DNA of 40,584 nt from Candidatus Pseudogracilibacillus intestinigallinarum (GTDB taxonomy: Bacteria; Bacillota; Bacilli; Bacillales; Amphibacillaceae): the NCBI GenBank assembly GCA_019113205.1, contig DXHX01000117.1:1-40584 (forward strand), written 5' to 3'. Position numbers and translations under genes: made by a program. Below are positions 1 to 7,606 of the stretch, piece after piece. The notes beneath the pieces are model-generated. The model searched no databases and had not been told where the DNA came from. It saw only the letters and a program-made list of their open reading frames with translations. Each line of letters opens with the position of its first letter. Within the stretch, counting starts at the first letter, position 1.

Positions 1-122
1 TCGTATTCTTGCAACTTCGCCTCGTATTCTTGCAACTTCGCCTCGTATTCTTGCAACTTCGACCTGTATTCTTGCAACTTCGACCTGTATTCTTGCAACT
101 TCGACCTGTATTCTTGCAACTT
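1..122 (-). repeat. 21-bp tandem repeat, about six copies, running off the left edge
   Basis: Six head-to-tail copies of a 21-bp unit (plus strand, core TATTCTTGCAACTTCG) occupy the left edge. Three edge-side copies carry a CCTCG junction and three inner copies carry GACCTG, so there are two sub-types. On the minus strand one frame is open throughout and reads as heptads KLQEYRS (inner) and KLQEYEA (outer). Because 21 is a multiple of 3, the frame is kept at any copy number. The array may continue to the left of the window. Confidence 0.95.
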
Positions 123-140
123 TATCACGATAGGAGGCAT
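1..140 (-). CDS. possible KLQEY-heptad repeat peptide (partial, doubtful)
   Basis: An ATG at 140 on the minus strand opens MPPIVI followed by KLQEY heptads and stays open to the left edge (at least 46 residues). The heptads are charged and could form a helix or coiled coil. No convincing ribosome binding site precedes the ATG, since the upstream bases are AT-rich. I have an impression that similar KLQEY proteins are annotated in Bacillaceae genomes, but I cannot verify this. It may equally be a translated intergenic repeat rather than a gene. Confidence 0.25.
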   Translation of the reverse strand, partial: MPPIVIKLQEYRSKLQEYRSKLQEYRSKLQEYEAKLQEYEAKLQEY

Positions 141-205
141 TTTTAATATCACTCTAAAAGCTATCCAGAACCCCCAGCAGAGCCAGGGATTTTCAAATGC
201 ATAAC

Positions 206-240
206 AAAAAAAACTTCCGTATAACATACGAAAGTCTTTT
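206..240 (-). terminator. terminator of the SRP RNA gene
   Basis: A 10-bp near-perfect stem (213-222 with 226-235, three-base loop) is followed on the minus strand by a run of Ts (plus-strand As 206-212). It lies about 55 bases beyond the SRP RNA 3' end. The flanking plus-strand Ts (237-240) could also make it work in the other direction. Confidence 0.75.
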
Positions 241-294
241 AACATATATAAAGCTAGGTACTCCTAACTTTTCCTTCGGCTTTTAAATATAAAA

Positions 295-565
295 GCCGTG
301 CACCCAACATCGATATGACGTCCCTATGCGTTGCTTAAGTGCATAGCTCGGTCTAGGTTGCCCCACGGCACACAAGAATGACCACTTACTGCTGCTTCCT
401 TCCGGACCTGACAGGGTTCATGGGTTCCTGTTGCGTGAGATCTATACGTCAACACTAATTCCTTAAGACAGACCATAAAGTCGCCATACCTAAGAAGGGG
501 ATTCAGTCTTGCTATAGCGGATTGCAAGTGATAGGGCACCGCTACCTCCCCACCTAGCACGGCAT
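295..565 (-). ncRNA. signal recognition particle RNA (large, Bacillus type)
   Basis: This is the RNA scaffold of the signal recognition particle, which binds Ffh and targets nascent membrane and secreted proteins. The hallmark helix 8 sequence CAGGTCCGGAAGGAAGCAGC, with its GGAA tetraloop, is present on the minus strand near 390-410. The ends pair (GCCGTGC at 563-557 with GCACGGC at 301-295), giving about 270 nt. That is the length of the long Bacillus form, which has the Alu-like 5' domain. In B. subtilis this gene (scr) lies between tadA and dnaX. Here tadA is also the neighbour on the origin side, separated by one membrane-protein gene. A 97-codon ORF over this interval is only a shadow. 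Confidence 0.95.
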
Positions 566-570
566 TTATT

Positions 571-599
571 ATTATACGTGTTTGAATGATAAAATGCAA
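571..599 (-). promoter_or_regulatory. SRP RNA promoter
   Basis: Minus strand: TTGCAT (599-594), 17-base spacer, TATAAT (576-571). This places the start near 564-565, which coincides with the folded 5' end of the RNA. Confidence 0.8.
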
Positions 600-778
600 T
601 GAATAAAAACAACCCACCTTATTCCACTTATTTACTCTTATGAAATATACTTATAAATATCCAATCCATCCTATTTCATATCACACTAAAGTATTATTTT
701 TCACAAAAACTATATTCACAATACTTAATGTTTGCTAAACTAAAAAACATCTCGGAAATTTAAAAAGGAGTTACATAA

Positions 779-1947
<1,169 letters not shown>

Positions 1948-2015
1948 TCACTTCTTTTTTTTATTCATTTTCATATATTAACAATAGCATATTTTTCAAT
2001 GAGGGGGAGTTACTT

Positions 2016-3302
2016 TTGCAAATTCATGTCGTGCAACAAGGTGAAACATTGTTTTCTATTGCAAATTTGTATAGTACTTCGGTTTTTTCTATATCAGAGG
2101 CAAATGAACTACCGACACCAAATTTATTAGTCGGGCAGGCACTCGTCATTCCTATTTTTGGGCAATATTATTTTGTCCAACCGAATGATTCTTTATATAC
2201 AATTAGTCAACGTTTCCAGTTATCTGTTGAACAATTAGCTCGAATGAATCGTGTGCAAATAAATATGCCGCTTCCTATTGGGCTTCGTTTATATATTCCA
2301 CCTAGAGAAAAAAGTATACTGACAACATTCGGGTATATAGAACCGATAGGCGATACAGTCTCCCCAGCTTTAGAAATGGCAGCCGAAAACAATAGTGAAC
2401 TTTTAACATATTTAGCACCTTTCAGTTATCGTGCCAATCGTGATGGGTCGCTTTCGGCACCACCATTAAATCGTTTTATAGAGATCGCCAAACAACATAA
2501 AACAAAGCTCGCTTTTGTTGTCTCTAATATTGAAGAAGGAGCATTTAGCACAGAACTCGCTCATATTTTATTAACCGTACAAGCAGTGCAACAAAATTTT
2601 ATGGACCATATCGTAAATAATGCTGTAAAAGATGGATTTCGCGATGTACATATGGACTTTGAATTTATTCGTCCGGAAGATCGCGAAGCATATAATAATT
2701 TTATGGAAAAACTACAAAGTCGCTTACATGAAAAAGGGATTACACTATCTGTTGCACTTGCGCCTAAAACAAGTTCTACACAACAAGGTTTATTATATGA
2801 AGCACATGATTATCAAAGACAAGGGGAAATCAATGATTTTGTCGTCTTAATGACATATGAATGGGGGTATAGTGCAGGACCACCACTTCCTGTTTCACCA
2901 ATTAATGAAGTAGAAAAGGTCCTTCAATATGCGTTAACTGAAATACCGAAAGAGAAAATTTTACTAGGACAAAATTTATATGGATATGATTGGACATTGC
3001 CTTTTGTTCAAGGAGAATCATTTGCACGAGCATTAAGCCCACAACAAGCATTACAAATTGCCTTAGACCATAAAGTACAAATACAATATGATACGACAGC
3101 ACAGGCACCTTTTTTCGAGTATACAGATGAAAATGGAAGGGAACATATTGTTTGGTTTGAAGATGCACGAAGTATTCAAGCTAAATTTAATTTAATTCGT
3201 CACTATGAATTACGGGGGATTGCATATTGGAAGCTTGGGTTAAGTTTTCCACAAAATTGGTTATTATTAGAGGATCAATTTACAATTGAAAAAGAAAACT
3301 AG
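2016..3302 (+). CDS. sleL: spore cortex-lytic N-acetylglucosaminidase (SleL/YaaH type): two LysM plus GH18
   Basis: The 428-residue protein (B. subtilis YaaH is about the same length) has two LysM peptidoglycan-binding repeats (about 2-46 and 51-95). A GH18 TIM-barrel follows from about 105. The GH18 catalytic signature is D210-x-x-x-D214-x-E216, with E216 the expected general acid. SleL enzymes cleave muramic-delta-lactam cortex during germination; the family is made in the mother cell. No signal peptide is present, as expected for a spore-coat-delivered lysin. The start is a TTG six bases after a strong GAGGGGGAG (2001-2009). It is transcribed head-on to replication. Confidence 0.93.
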   Translation: MQIHVVQQGETLFSIANLYSTSVFSISEANELPTPNLLVGQALVIPIFGQYYFVQPNDSLYTISQRFQLSVEQLARMNRVQINMPLPIGLRLYIPPREKSILTTFGYIEPIGDTVSPALEMAAENNSELLTYLAPFSYRANRDGSLSAPPLNRFIEIAKQHKTKLAFVVSNIEEGAFSTELAHILLTVQAVQQNFMDHIVNNAVKDGFRDVHMDFEFIRPEDREAYNNFMEKLQSRLHEKGITLSVALAPKTSSTQQGLLYEAHDYQRQGEINDFVVLMTYEWGYSAGPPLPVSPINEVEKVLQYALTEIPKEKILLGQNLYGYDWTLPFVQGESFARALSPQQALQIALDHKVQIQYDTTAQAPFFEYTDENGREHIVWFEDARSIQAKFNLIRHYELRGIAYWKLGLSFPQNWLLLEDQFTIEKEN

Positions 3303-3335
3303 CGACCAGTTCATGTTTAGGTCGCTAGTAAAAAT

Positions 3336-4148
3336 TTATTCATCTTTTCCTAATTGTTCTGAACGTTCCTTCGCGCGGTGTACACAGGCGATGAACCCTT
3401 CATCTACTTTATATGCTTGTAATGCATCCAAACCAGCTGCTGTCGTACCATTCGGGCTTGTAACATTTATGCGTAGTTGACTCGGGGAAAGCTCACTTTG
3501 TTGTAGCATATTTCCCGCACCAATTACGGTTTGGGAAATTAATTGTTGAGCTATTTCTTTTGATAATCCTGCTTCGATTGCTGCTTTTTCCATCGCTTCT
3601 ACAATATAATACATGTACGCTGGACCACTACCTGATATCGCTGTTACTATATGCATTTCTTCTTCCTCTACGACGGTAACTGTTCCAATAGAGGCGAATA
3701 TTCTTTCGGCAATCTGAATGTCTTTATCCGTTGCAAATGCTCCTTTAGCAATTGCTGTCGCGGACTGTCCAATCGTTGCGGACGTATTTGGCATAGAACG
3801 AATCACCGCTACTTCTTTTCCTAATACTTCTTGTATAAACGATGTCGATTTTCCTGCAATAACAGAAATAAATAGTTGACCTGTTTCTACATAATCTTTT
3901 ATTTCGATTAAGGCATTTTCCATATCATGTGGTTTCATTGCTAAAAATACGATATCCGCATCTTTCATCGCCTCTTTTTTGTTCGTCGTTCCATTTACAC
4001 CATATTTTTGGCGAATTTCTTCTAAACGAACCTCATTTTCCTTATTCGATACGTAAATATGTTGTTTATCGATAAAATTTGTTTGTATTAATCCGGCAAA
4101 CACCGCTTCTGCCATTGAACCGGCTCCGATAAATGCAATTTTATTCAT
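3336..4148 (-). CDS. proC: pyrroline-5-carboxylate reductase
   Basis: This enzyme catalyses the last step of proline synthesis, reducing pyrroline-5-carboxylate with NAD(P)H. The 270-residue protein opens MNKIAFIGAGSMAEA, a Rossmann nucleotide motif at 8-13. Near its C-terminal third it carries the family signature SGSGPAYMYYIVEAM, followed by the all-helical dimerisation domain. A GGAGG lies seven bases upstream of the ATG. The gene stands alone behind its own promoter and a T-box leader whose specifier reads as proline, so it should be induced by uncharged tRNA-Pro. B. subtilis has several paralogues (proI, proG, proH); this leader resembles the regulated type. Confidence 0.95.
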   Translation of the reverse strand: MNKIAFIGAGSMAEAVFAGLIQTNFIDKQHIYVSNKENEVRLEEIRQKYGVNGTTNKKEAMKDADIVFLAMKPHDMENALIEIKDYVETGQLFISVIAGKSTSFIQEVLGKEVAVIRSMPNTSATIGQSATAIAKGAFATDKDIQIAERIFASIGTVTVVEEEEMHIVTAISGSGPAYMYYIVEAMEKAAIEAGLSKEIAQQLISQTVIGAGNMLQQSELSPSQLRINVTSPNGTTAAGLDALQAYKVDEGFIACVHRAKERSEQLGKDE

Positions 4149-4164
4149 CTTTTTCCTCCAATAT

Positions 4165-4410
4165 AAATTTAAAAACCTCTATAGCGTCCTAAAATTATAG
4201 GACGGATAGAGGTTGTTTTTTTATCCGCGGTACCACCTAAATTGACATATTTGTCCACTTCATTATTTGTTAACGCAATGTTTCTTTGCGGTTAGTTTTT
4301 CACTAACGACTCCGAGGTAGGGTTCAAAAGATATCTATACCGTAAAATTTCTCAGCCTTTGAATTTCACTCTCTTTGGGCGATATACTTTTTACTCGTCT
4401 CTTCTTCATC
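4165..4410 (-). promoter_or_regulatory. T-box riboswitch (proline) ahead of proC
   Basis: The antiterminator box TGGTACCGCG lies at 4235-4226. Stem I runs from about 4410 and has the AGTA motif on its 5' side. On the 3' side GAA is followed by CCC (4322-4320), overlapping CCT (4321-4319); both are Pro codons. A terminator hairpin AACCTCTAT...ATAGAGGTT (4214-4174) with a U-tract precedes the proC ribosome binding site. Uncharged tRNA-Pro would pair with the specifier and stabilise the antiterminator. Confidence 0.92.
4174..4214 (-). terminator. T-box leader terminator for proC
   Basis: The stem AACCTCTAT / ATAGAGGTT, with an inner GTCCT/AGGAC helix, is followed on the minus strand by TTTTT. 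Its 5' arm can alternatively take part in the antiterminator. Confidence 0.85.
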
Positions 4411-4435
4411 TTTTTTGAATATTTATATCATTTAA

Positions 4436-4464
4436 AATATATGGTTTTATTCATATTTTGTCAA
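4436..4464 (-). promoter_or_regulatory. proC promoter
   Basis: Minus strand: TTGACA (4464-4459), 17-base spacer, TATATT (4441-4436). This is a near-consensus sigma-A promoter that starts two bases after the stop codon of the ABC permease gene and fires into the T-box leader. Confidence 0.85.
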
Positions 4465-4465
4465 G

Positions 4466-5173
4466 TTAATCGACCATTCGCTTTTTATATACAATAACAG
4501 TAACAATCATCGCAATGATAAACCAAAGTAAAATAATACTTAATTCAGGTAAGACGTTAGCAAACCCTTTACCAGCCTCTACCTTTAACGCAATATCAAC
4601 CAATTGAATATTCGGCAAATAATGAGCTATTTTTAAAATTGGATATTGTTCTGAAAGTAAGCGAACGAACGTTCCTATTGTAAATATTAGAATTGCGGGA
4701 AATGAATAAACAGATGCTTCCATCACTGACTTAGCAAATAAACCAATTAATGTCCCTAATGCAATATAAAATAATGTTGAAAGCAGCATTGCTACGGTAA
4801 TAATAGATATGTTTGCTGGACTATAATCAATTAAAATCATACATAAAATCATCGTAAAAAAAGTGGTACAAAATGTAAATAAGCTTTTCCCTAATAAGAT
4901 CTCTTGAATATTTGCGGGGGATAGTATTAATGCTCGTAATGTATTTTTTTCTCTTTCTTCCGCAATTAAACAACTTTGTACATATGTCGCGACCATTACG
5001 AATGTCATATTAAATATTAAATAATAACTGTCGATCGTGTTATCGCCAGTTTTTCCATAAAATAAAGAAAGCAATGGTGTCATTAAAATAACGATCGAAA
5101 TAGACATATTACGCGAAAATTCTTTGTAGTCTTTCATAAAAATTGCTTTCACACGTTTCATTGAAATATTCAT
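4466..5173 (-). CDS. ABC-2 type transporter permease
   Basis: This 235-residue integral membrane protein has about six hydrophobic segments and a cytoplasmic N-terminus (KRVKAIFMKDYKEF), typical of ABC-2 permeases. After the second segment it has the family loop SCLIAEEREKNTLRALILSPA. It is the membrane half of the exporter encoded with the upstream ATPase; the two genes overlap by four bases (ATGA at 5173-5170), indicating translational coupling. The substrate cannot be read from the sequence. Small ABC-2 pairs like this often export peptides, antibiotics or lipids. Confidence 0.9.
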   Translation of the reverse strand: MNISMKRVKAIFMKDYKEFSRNMSISIVILMTPLLSLFYGKTGDNTIDSYYLIFNMTFVMVATYVQSCLIAEEREKNTLRALILSPANIQEILLGKSLFTFCTTFFTMILCMILIDYSPANISIITVAMLLSTLFYIALGTLIGLFAKSVMEASVYSFPAILIFTIGTFVRLLSEQYPILKIAHYLPNIQLVDIALKVEAGKGFANVLPELSIILLWFIIAMIVTVIVYKKRMVD

Positions 5174-6018
5174 ATTAATTCCCTCCCAGTTACATAAACG
5201 AAAATATCACCAATTGTTGGTTCATTCGAATGAATTGTTTCGATTTCTTCATTCTCCATATAATTATATAAAGTTTGTGCATCTTTTTTACTTTTACTTA
5301 ATGTTACATGTTGCCCATCTTTTAATTCAATTTCAATTTCATCTTTAGCAAATTGTTTCTTTAAAGCATCAGGTGTATCAAGTAATTTAATTTCTCCATC
5401 ATGCAAAAAAGCAATTCGATCACATAAATAATCCGCTTCTTCCATATCATGTGTCGTTAAAAATATAGTTGTTCCACGTTCATTTAATTCGCGTAAACCT
5501 TTATAAATATATTGAGTATTTACGGGATCTAAGGCAGATGTCGGTTCATCCAAAAATAATAATGCTGGTTCATGTAGAAGTGCTCTTGCTAATGTTACTC
5601 GTTGACGCATTCCTTTTGATAGTTTTGCTACTCGTTTCTTTTTCTCTTCTCTCAATTGTACCACGTCTAATACTTCATCGACTTTATTAGTCGGGACATC
5701 ATATAAATCACAATAAAATAATAAATTATCTTCAATAGATAGTTTGTCATATAAACCACTATTATCTGTTAACACTCCGAAACGTTTTCTATTTTTAGAC
5801 TTCTTTAATTGTATGACATCTTCTCCAAATACTTGAACAGACCCACTCGTATAACTCATTTGTCCTGTTAAAATTTTGATTGTCGTTGTTTTTCCAGCAC
5901 CACTAGGTCCTAAAAAGCCAAAAATTTCTCCTTTTTTCACATCGAAATTTACATTCGTTAAAGCATGCTCATTTCCGAAAGTTTTTGCTAAATTTTCGAT
6001 TTCTACCATATTTCCCAT
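5170..6018 (-). CDS. ABC transporter ATP-binding protein
   Basis: This 282-residue nucleotide-binding subunit is intact. Walker A is GPSGAGKTT (37-45), the signature LSKGMRQR (133-140), Walker B LLFLDEP (153-159) with catalytic Glu, and the H-loop lies in TTHDMEEADYL. The C-terminal 60 residues form the accessory region common in drug and antibiotic exporters. The ATG lies eight bases after AAGGAGG; another ATG between them is out of frame. It is coupled to the downstream permease and follows the fused pseudo-ATPase/LytTR gene, from which it is separated by a terminator. It probably powers export, and its regulator is probably that fusion. Confidence 0.93.
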   Translation of the reverse strand: MGNMVEIENLAKTFGNEHALTNVNFDVKKGEIFGFLGPSGAGKTTTIKILTGQMSYTSGSVQVFGEDVIQLKKSKNRKRFGVLTDNSGLYDKLSIEDNLLFYCDLYDVPTNKVDEVLDVVQLREEKKKRVAKLSKGMRQRVTLARALLHEPALLFLDEPTSALDPVNTQYIYKGLRELNERGTTIFLTTHDMEEADYLCDRIAFLHDGEIKLLDTPDALKKQFAKDEIEIELKDGQHVTLSKSKKDAQTLYNYMENEEIETIHSNEPTIGDIFVYVTGRELI

Positions 6019-6146
6019 CCATATTTCCTCCTTGGTTGCTTTGCTATATCCAATGTATATGTAATTCGAACACGCCGCATTATATTTTCAATGAAAGGAG
6101 TATAAGGAAAGATGAATGAAACCATTTCTTCGACAAATGATCCATT

Positions 6147-6177
6147 AAAAAAAGCATTATTTCCTGGGAAATAATGC
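6147..6177 (-). terminator. terminator between the LytTR fusion gene and the ABC genes
   Basis: A perfect 10-bp stem GCATTATTTC / GAAATAATGC (6154-6163 with 6168-6177) is followed on the minus strand by seven Ts (plus As 6147-6153). The ABC genes therefore probably have their own promoter between 6147 and 6018, although no near-consensus one stands out. Confidence 0.85.
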
Positions 6178-6300
6178 AAATACTCATACAATATGTTAGT
6201 AGATACGTTTATATATGAAGGATTGCTATGAATGTCCTATCGTTTTACATTTCTTCGTAACAACATTTACATAAATTGTAATTAAAAAAAGAAGCCGATT

Positions 6301-7302
6301 TTACATTCCTAACATTTCTTTCAATGTAGCCATTTTCGACTTTGATAGTGGAATTGTTGTCTTTTTTTCATCATCTAAGATCAAACTATAACTATTTCTC
6401 GTCCATGTAATCACTTCACGAACTTTTTGTAAATTGACGATATACGAACGATGACAACGGAAAAAACCGAACGGCAATAATTTCGTTTCTAACTCTGCTA
6501 ATGTAGATGTAGAAGGAAATGCATCTCCATTCATATACAAATGTGACACACCGTCATTACTTTCAATATAATCTATTTCAAATGGATCGAATAAAATGAT
6601 TTTATCATCAATTTTCGATGGTATTTTTTCTAATGTAACTGGAATTAAATCATTATTTATTTCCGCTTCTTTTTCTTCTTGTTTCATTTCTACTTCATGT
6701 AATCCTTTATCATCGATTCGAAAGACGATATCTCCATAATTTAGCGCACTTTCCATATTCATCGTCAATAAACAAATAGCTTTTCCATGTTCCTTTAAAC
6801 GTTGCAACACTTTCATTAAAATTTGTTTCGATTCAAGATCAATATTTTGATCTGGTTCTTCCATCACAATCACTTTTGCATCTTGTAATAATAAATAAGC
6901 AAATTGCAATCTTTTTCGTTCTGAAAATTGTAAACGATGTACTCGTGTATTTGCCTTTTCTTCTAATGATACGAAAGATAATAATGTATCAATATGTTCT
7001 GTTGTATCAATCATTCGGTGTAGAAATTGTAGCATTTCCTTCACGGTTAAATGATCATATAACATATCGCGTAAATAATGAATATAAATTTGGCGTTTGT
7101 TTTTCTTCGTTAATGGTATATCATCAATTAAAATTTCTCCTGAAGAAGGGGAAGTTTTCATCTGTAATAATTGCAATAATTGTTCTCGTATATTTACATT
7201 TGAATAAATTGCATAAATTTGATTTTGTTCCATCGTACACGAGAATGTAGGTAGTAATGTCATATCATTCTTACGCTTTTCTATCTTATGGAATGTTAGC
7301 AT
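6301..7302 (-). CDS. degenerate ABC-ATPase domain fused to a LytTR DNA-binding domain
   Basis: This 333-residue regulator has an ABC-ATPase-like region (about 15-205) followed by a LytTR domain (about 234-333, with FDPFEIDYIES and the FFRCHRSYIVNL core). The ATPase part looks dead. The P-loop has no glycines and its Lys position is Glu (near 40), the LSGGQ position reads LQFSERKR, and the H-loop His reads Met (near 181). The Walker B region survives as VIVMEEPDQNID. LytTR domains bind DNA. The intact ABC exporter genes lie immediately downstream, so an exporter-sensing or exporter-controlling regulator is inferred. GGAGG suits the ATG at 7302 (six bases) better than the adjacent ATG at 7305. 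Longer frames run through a tRNA and are not real. Confidence 0.85.
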   Translation of the reverse strand: MLTFHKIEKRKNDMTLLPTFSCTMEQNQIYAIYSNVNIREQLLQLLQMKTSPSSGEILIDDIPLTKKNKRQIYIHYLRDMLYDHLTVKEMLQFLHRMIDTTEHIDTLLSFVSLEEKANTRVHRLQFSERKRLQFAYLLLQDAKVIVMEEPDQNIDLESKQILMKVLQRLKEHGKAICLLTMNMESALNYGDIVFRIDDKGLHEVEMKQEEKEAEINNDLIPVTLEKIPSKIDDKIILFDPFEIDYIESNDGVSHLYMNGDAFPSTSTLAELETKLLPFGFFRCHRSYIVNLQKVREVITWTRNSYSLILDDEKKTTIPLSKSKMATLKEMLGM

Positions 7303-7336
7303 CATAATCCTCCGTATCCGAATAGTTTTTTCGATT

Positions 7337-7368
7337 AAAAAAACCAGTATCGTCATCGATACTGGTTT
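7337..7368 (-). terminator. terminator of tRNA-Ser
   Basis: An 11-bp stem AACCAGTATCG / CGATACTGGTT (7342-7352 with 7357-7367) is followed on the minus strand by a seven-T run. It ends only about 32 bases before the LytTR fusion start codon. Confidence 0.85.
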
Positions 7369-7381
7369 AATATGCAATATA

Positions 7382-7474
7382 TGGAGGAGGAAGAGGGATT
7401 CGAACCCCCGCGGGCTTTGACACCCCTGTCGGTTTTCAAGACCGATCCCTTCAGCCGAACTTGGGTATTCCTCC
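7382..7474 (-). tRNA. tRNA-Ser (anticodon UGA)
   Basis: The gene runs 93 nt including an encoded CCA. The acceptor arms are GGAGGAA (5') and TTCCTCC (3'), the anticodon loop is CTTGAAA giving UGA, the long class II variable arm is present and the T-loop is GGTTCGAATCC. With a 7-bp acceptor the discriminator reads U rather than the usual G. A serine tRNA gene close to serS is also found in B. subtilis. Confidence 0.95.
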
Positions 7475-7489
7475 GTAACAACATTTATT

Positions 7490-7518
7490 ATAATACATGA
7501 GTTTAAAATAGATGTCAA
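7490..7518 (-). promoter_or_regulatory. tRNA-Ser promoter
   Basis: Minus strand: TTGACA (7518-7513), 17-base spacer, TATTAT (7495-7490). The start would fall a few bases before the mature tRNA. Confidence 0.8.
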
Positions 7519-7544
7519 CAGTTATATGCATCTTTTTTAAAAAT

Positions 7545-7570
7545 GTTTAACTTTTTTTATTCGTGGGTAA
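7545..7570 (+). promoter_or_regulatory. sigma-B type promoter for the BCCT transporter
   Basis: GTTTAA (7545-7550), 14-base spacer, GGGTAA (7565-7570). This matches the general-stress sigma-B consensus (GTTTAA, 12-15 bases, GGGTAT-like). It lies 36 bases upstream of a transporter start codon, and B. subtilis osmolyte transporters such as OpuD and OpuE are known sigma-B targets. Confidence 0.65.
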
Positions 7571-7606
7571 AGTATAAAATATTAACAACATGAAAGGAAG
7601 AATGAC

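Noticed and set aside
1-122. CRISPR-like array
   Set aside because: The units are contiguous with no unique spacers, so this is a tandem repeat.
324-617. 97-codon minus-strand ORF
   Set aside because: It lies over the SRP RNA, whose helix 8 and end pairing are clear; it also crosses the RNA promoter.
6003-6191. 62-codon minus-strand ORF upstream of the ABC ATPase
   Set aside because: It runs through a perfect terminator hairpin and into the ATPase ribosome site; no family likeness.
7306-7518. N-terminal extension of the LytTR fusion frame
   Set aside because: It reads through tRNA-Ser, its promoter and its terminator; a good ribosome site precedes the internal ATG at 7302.
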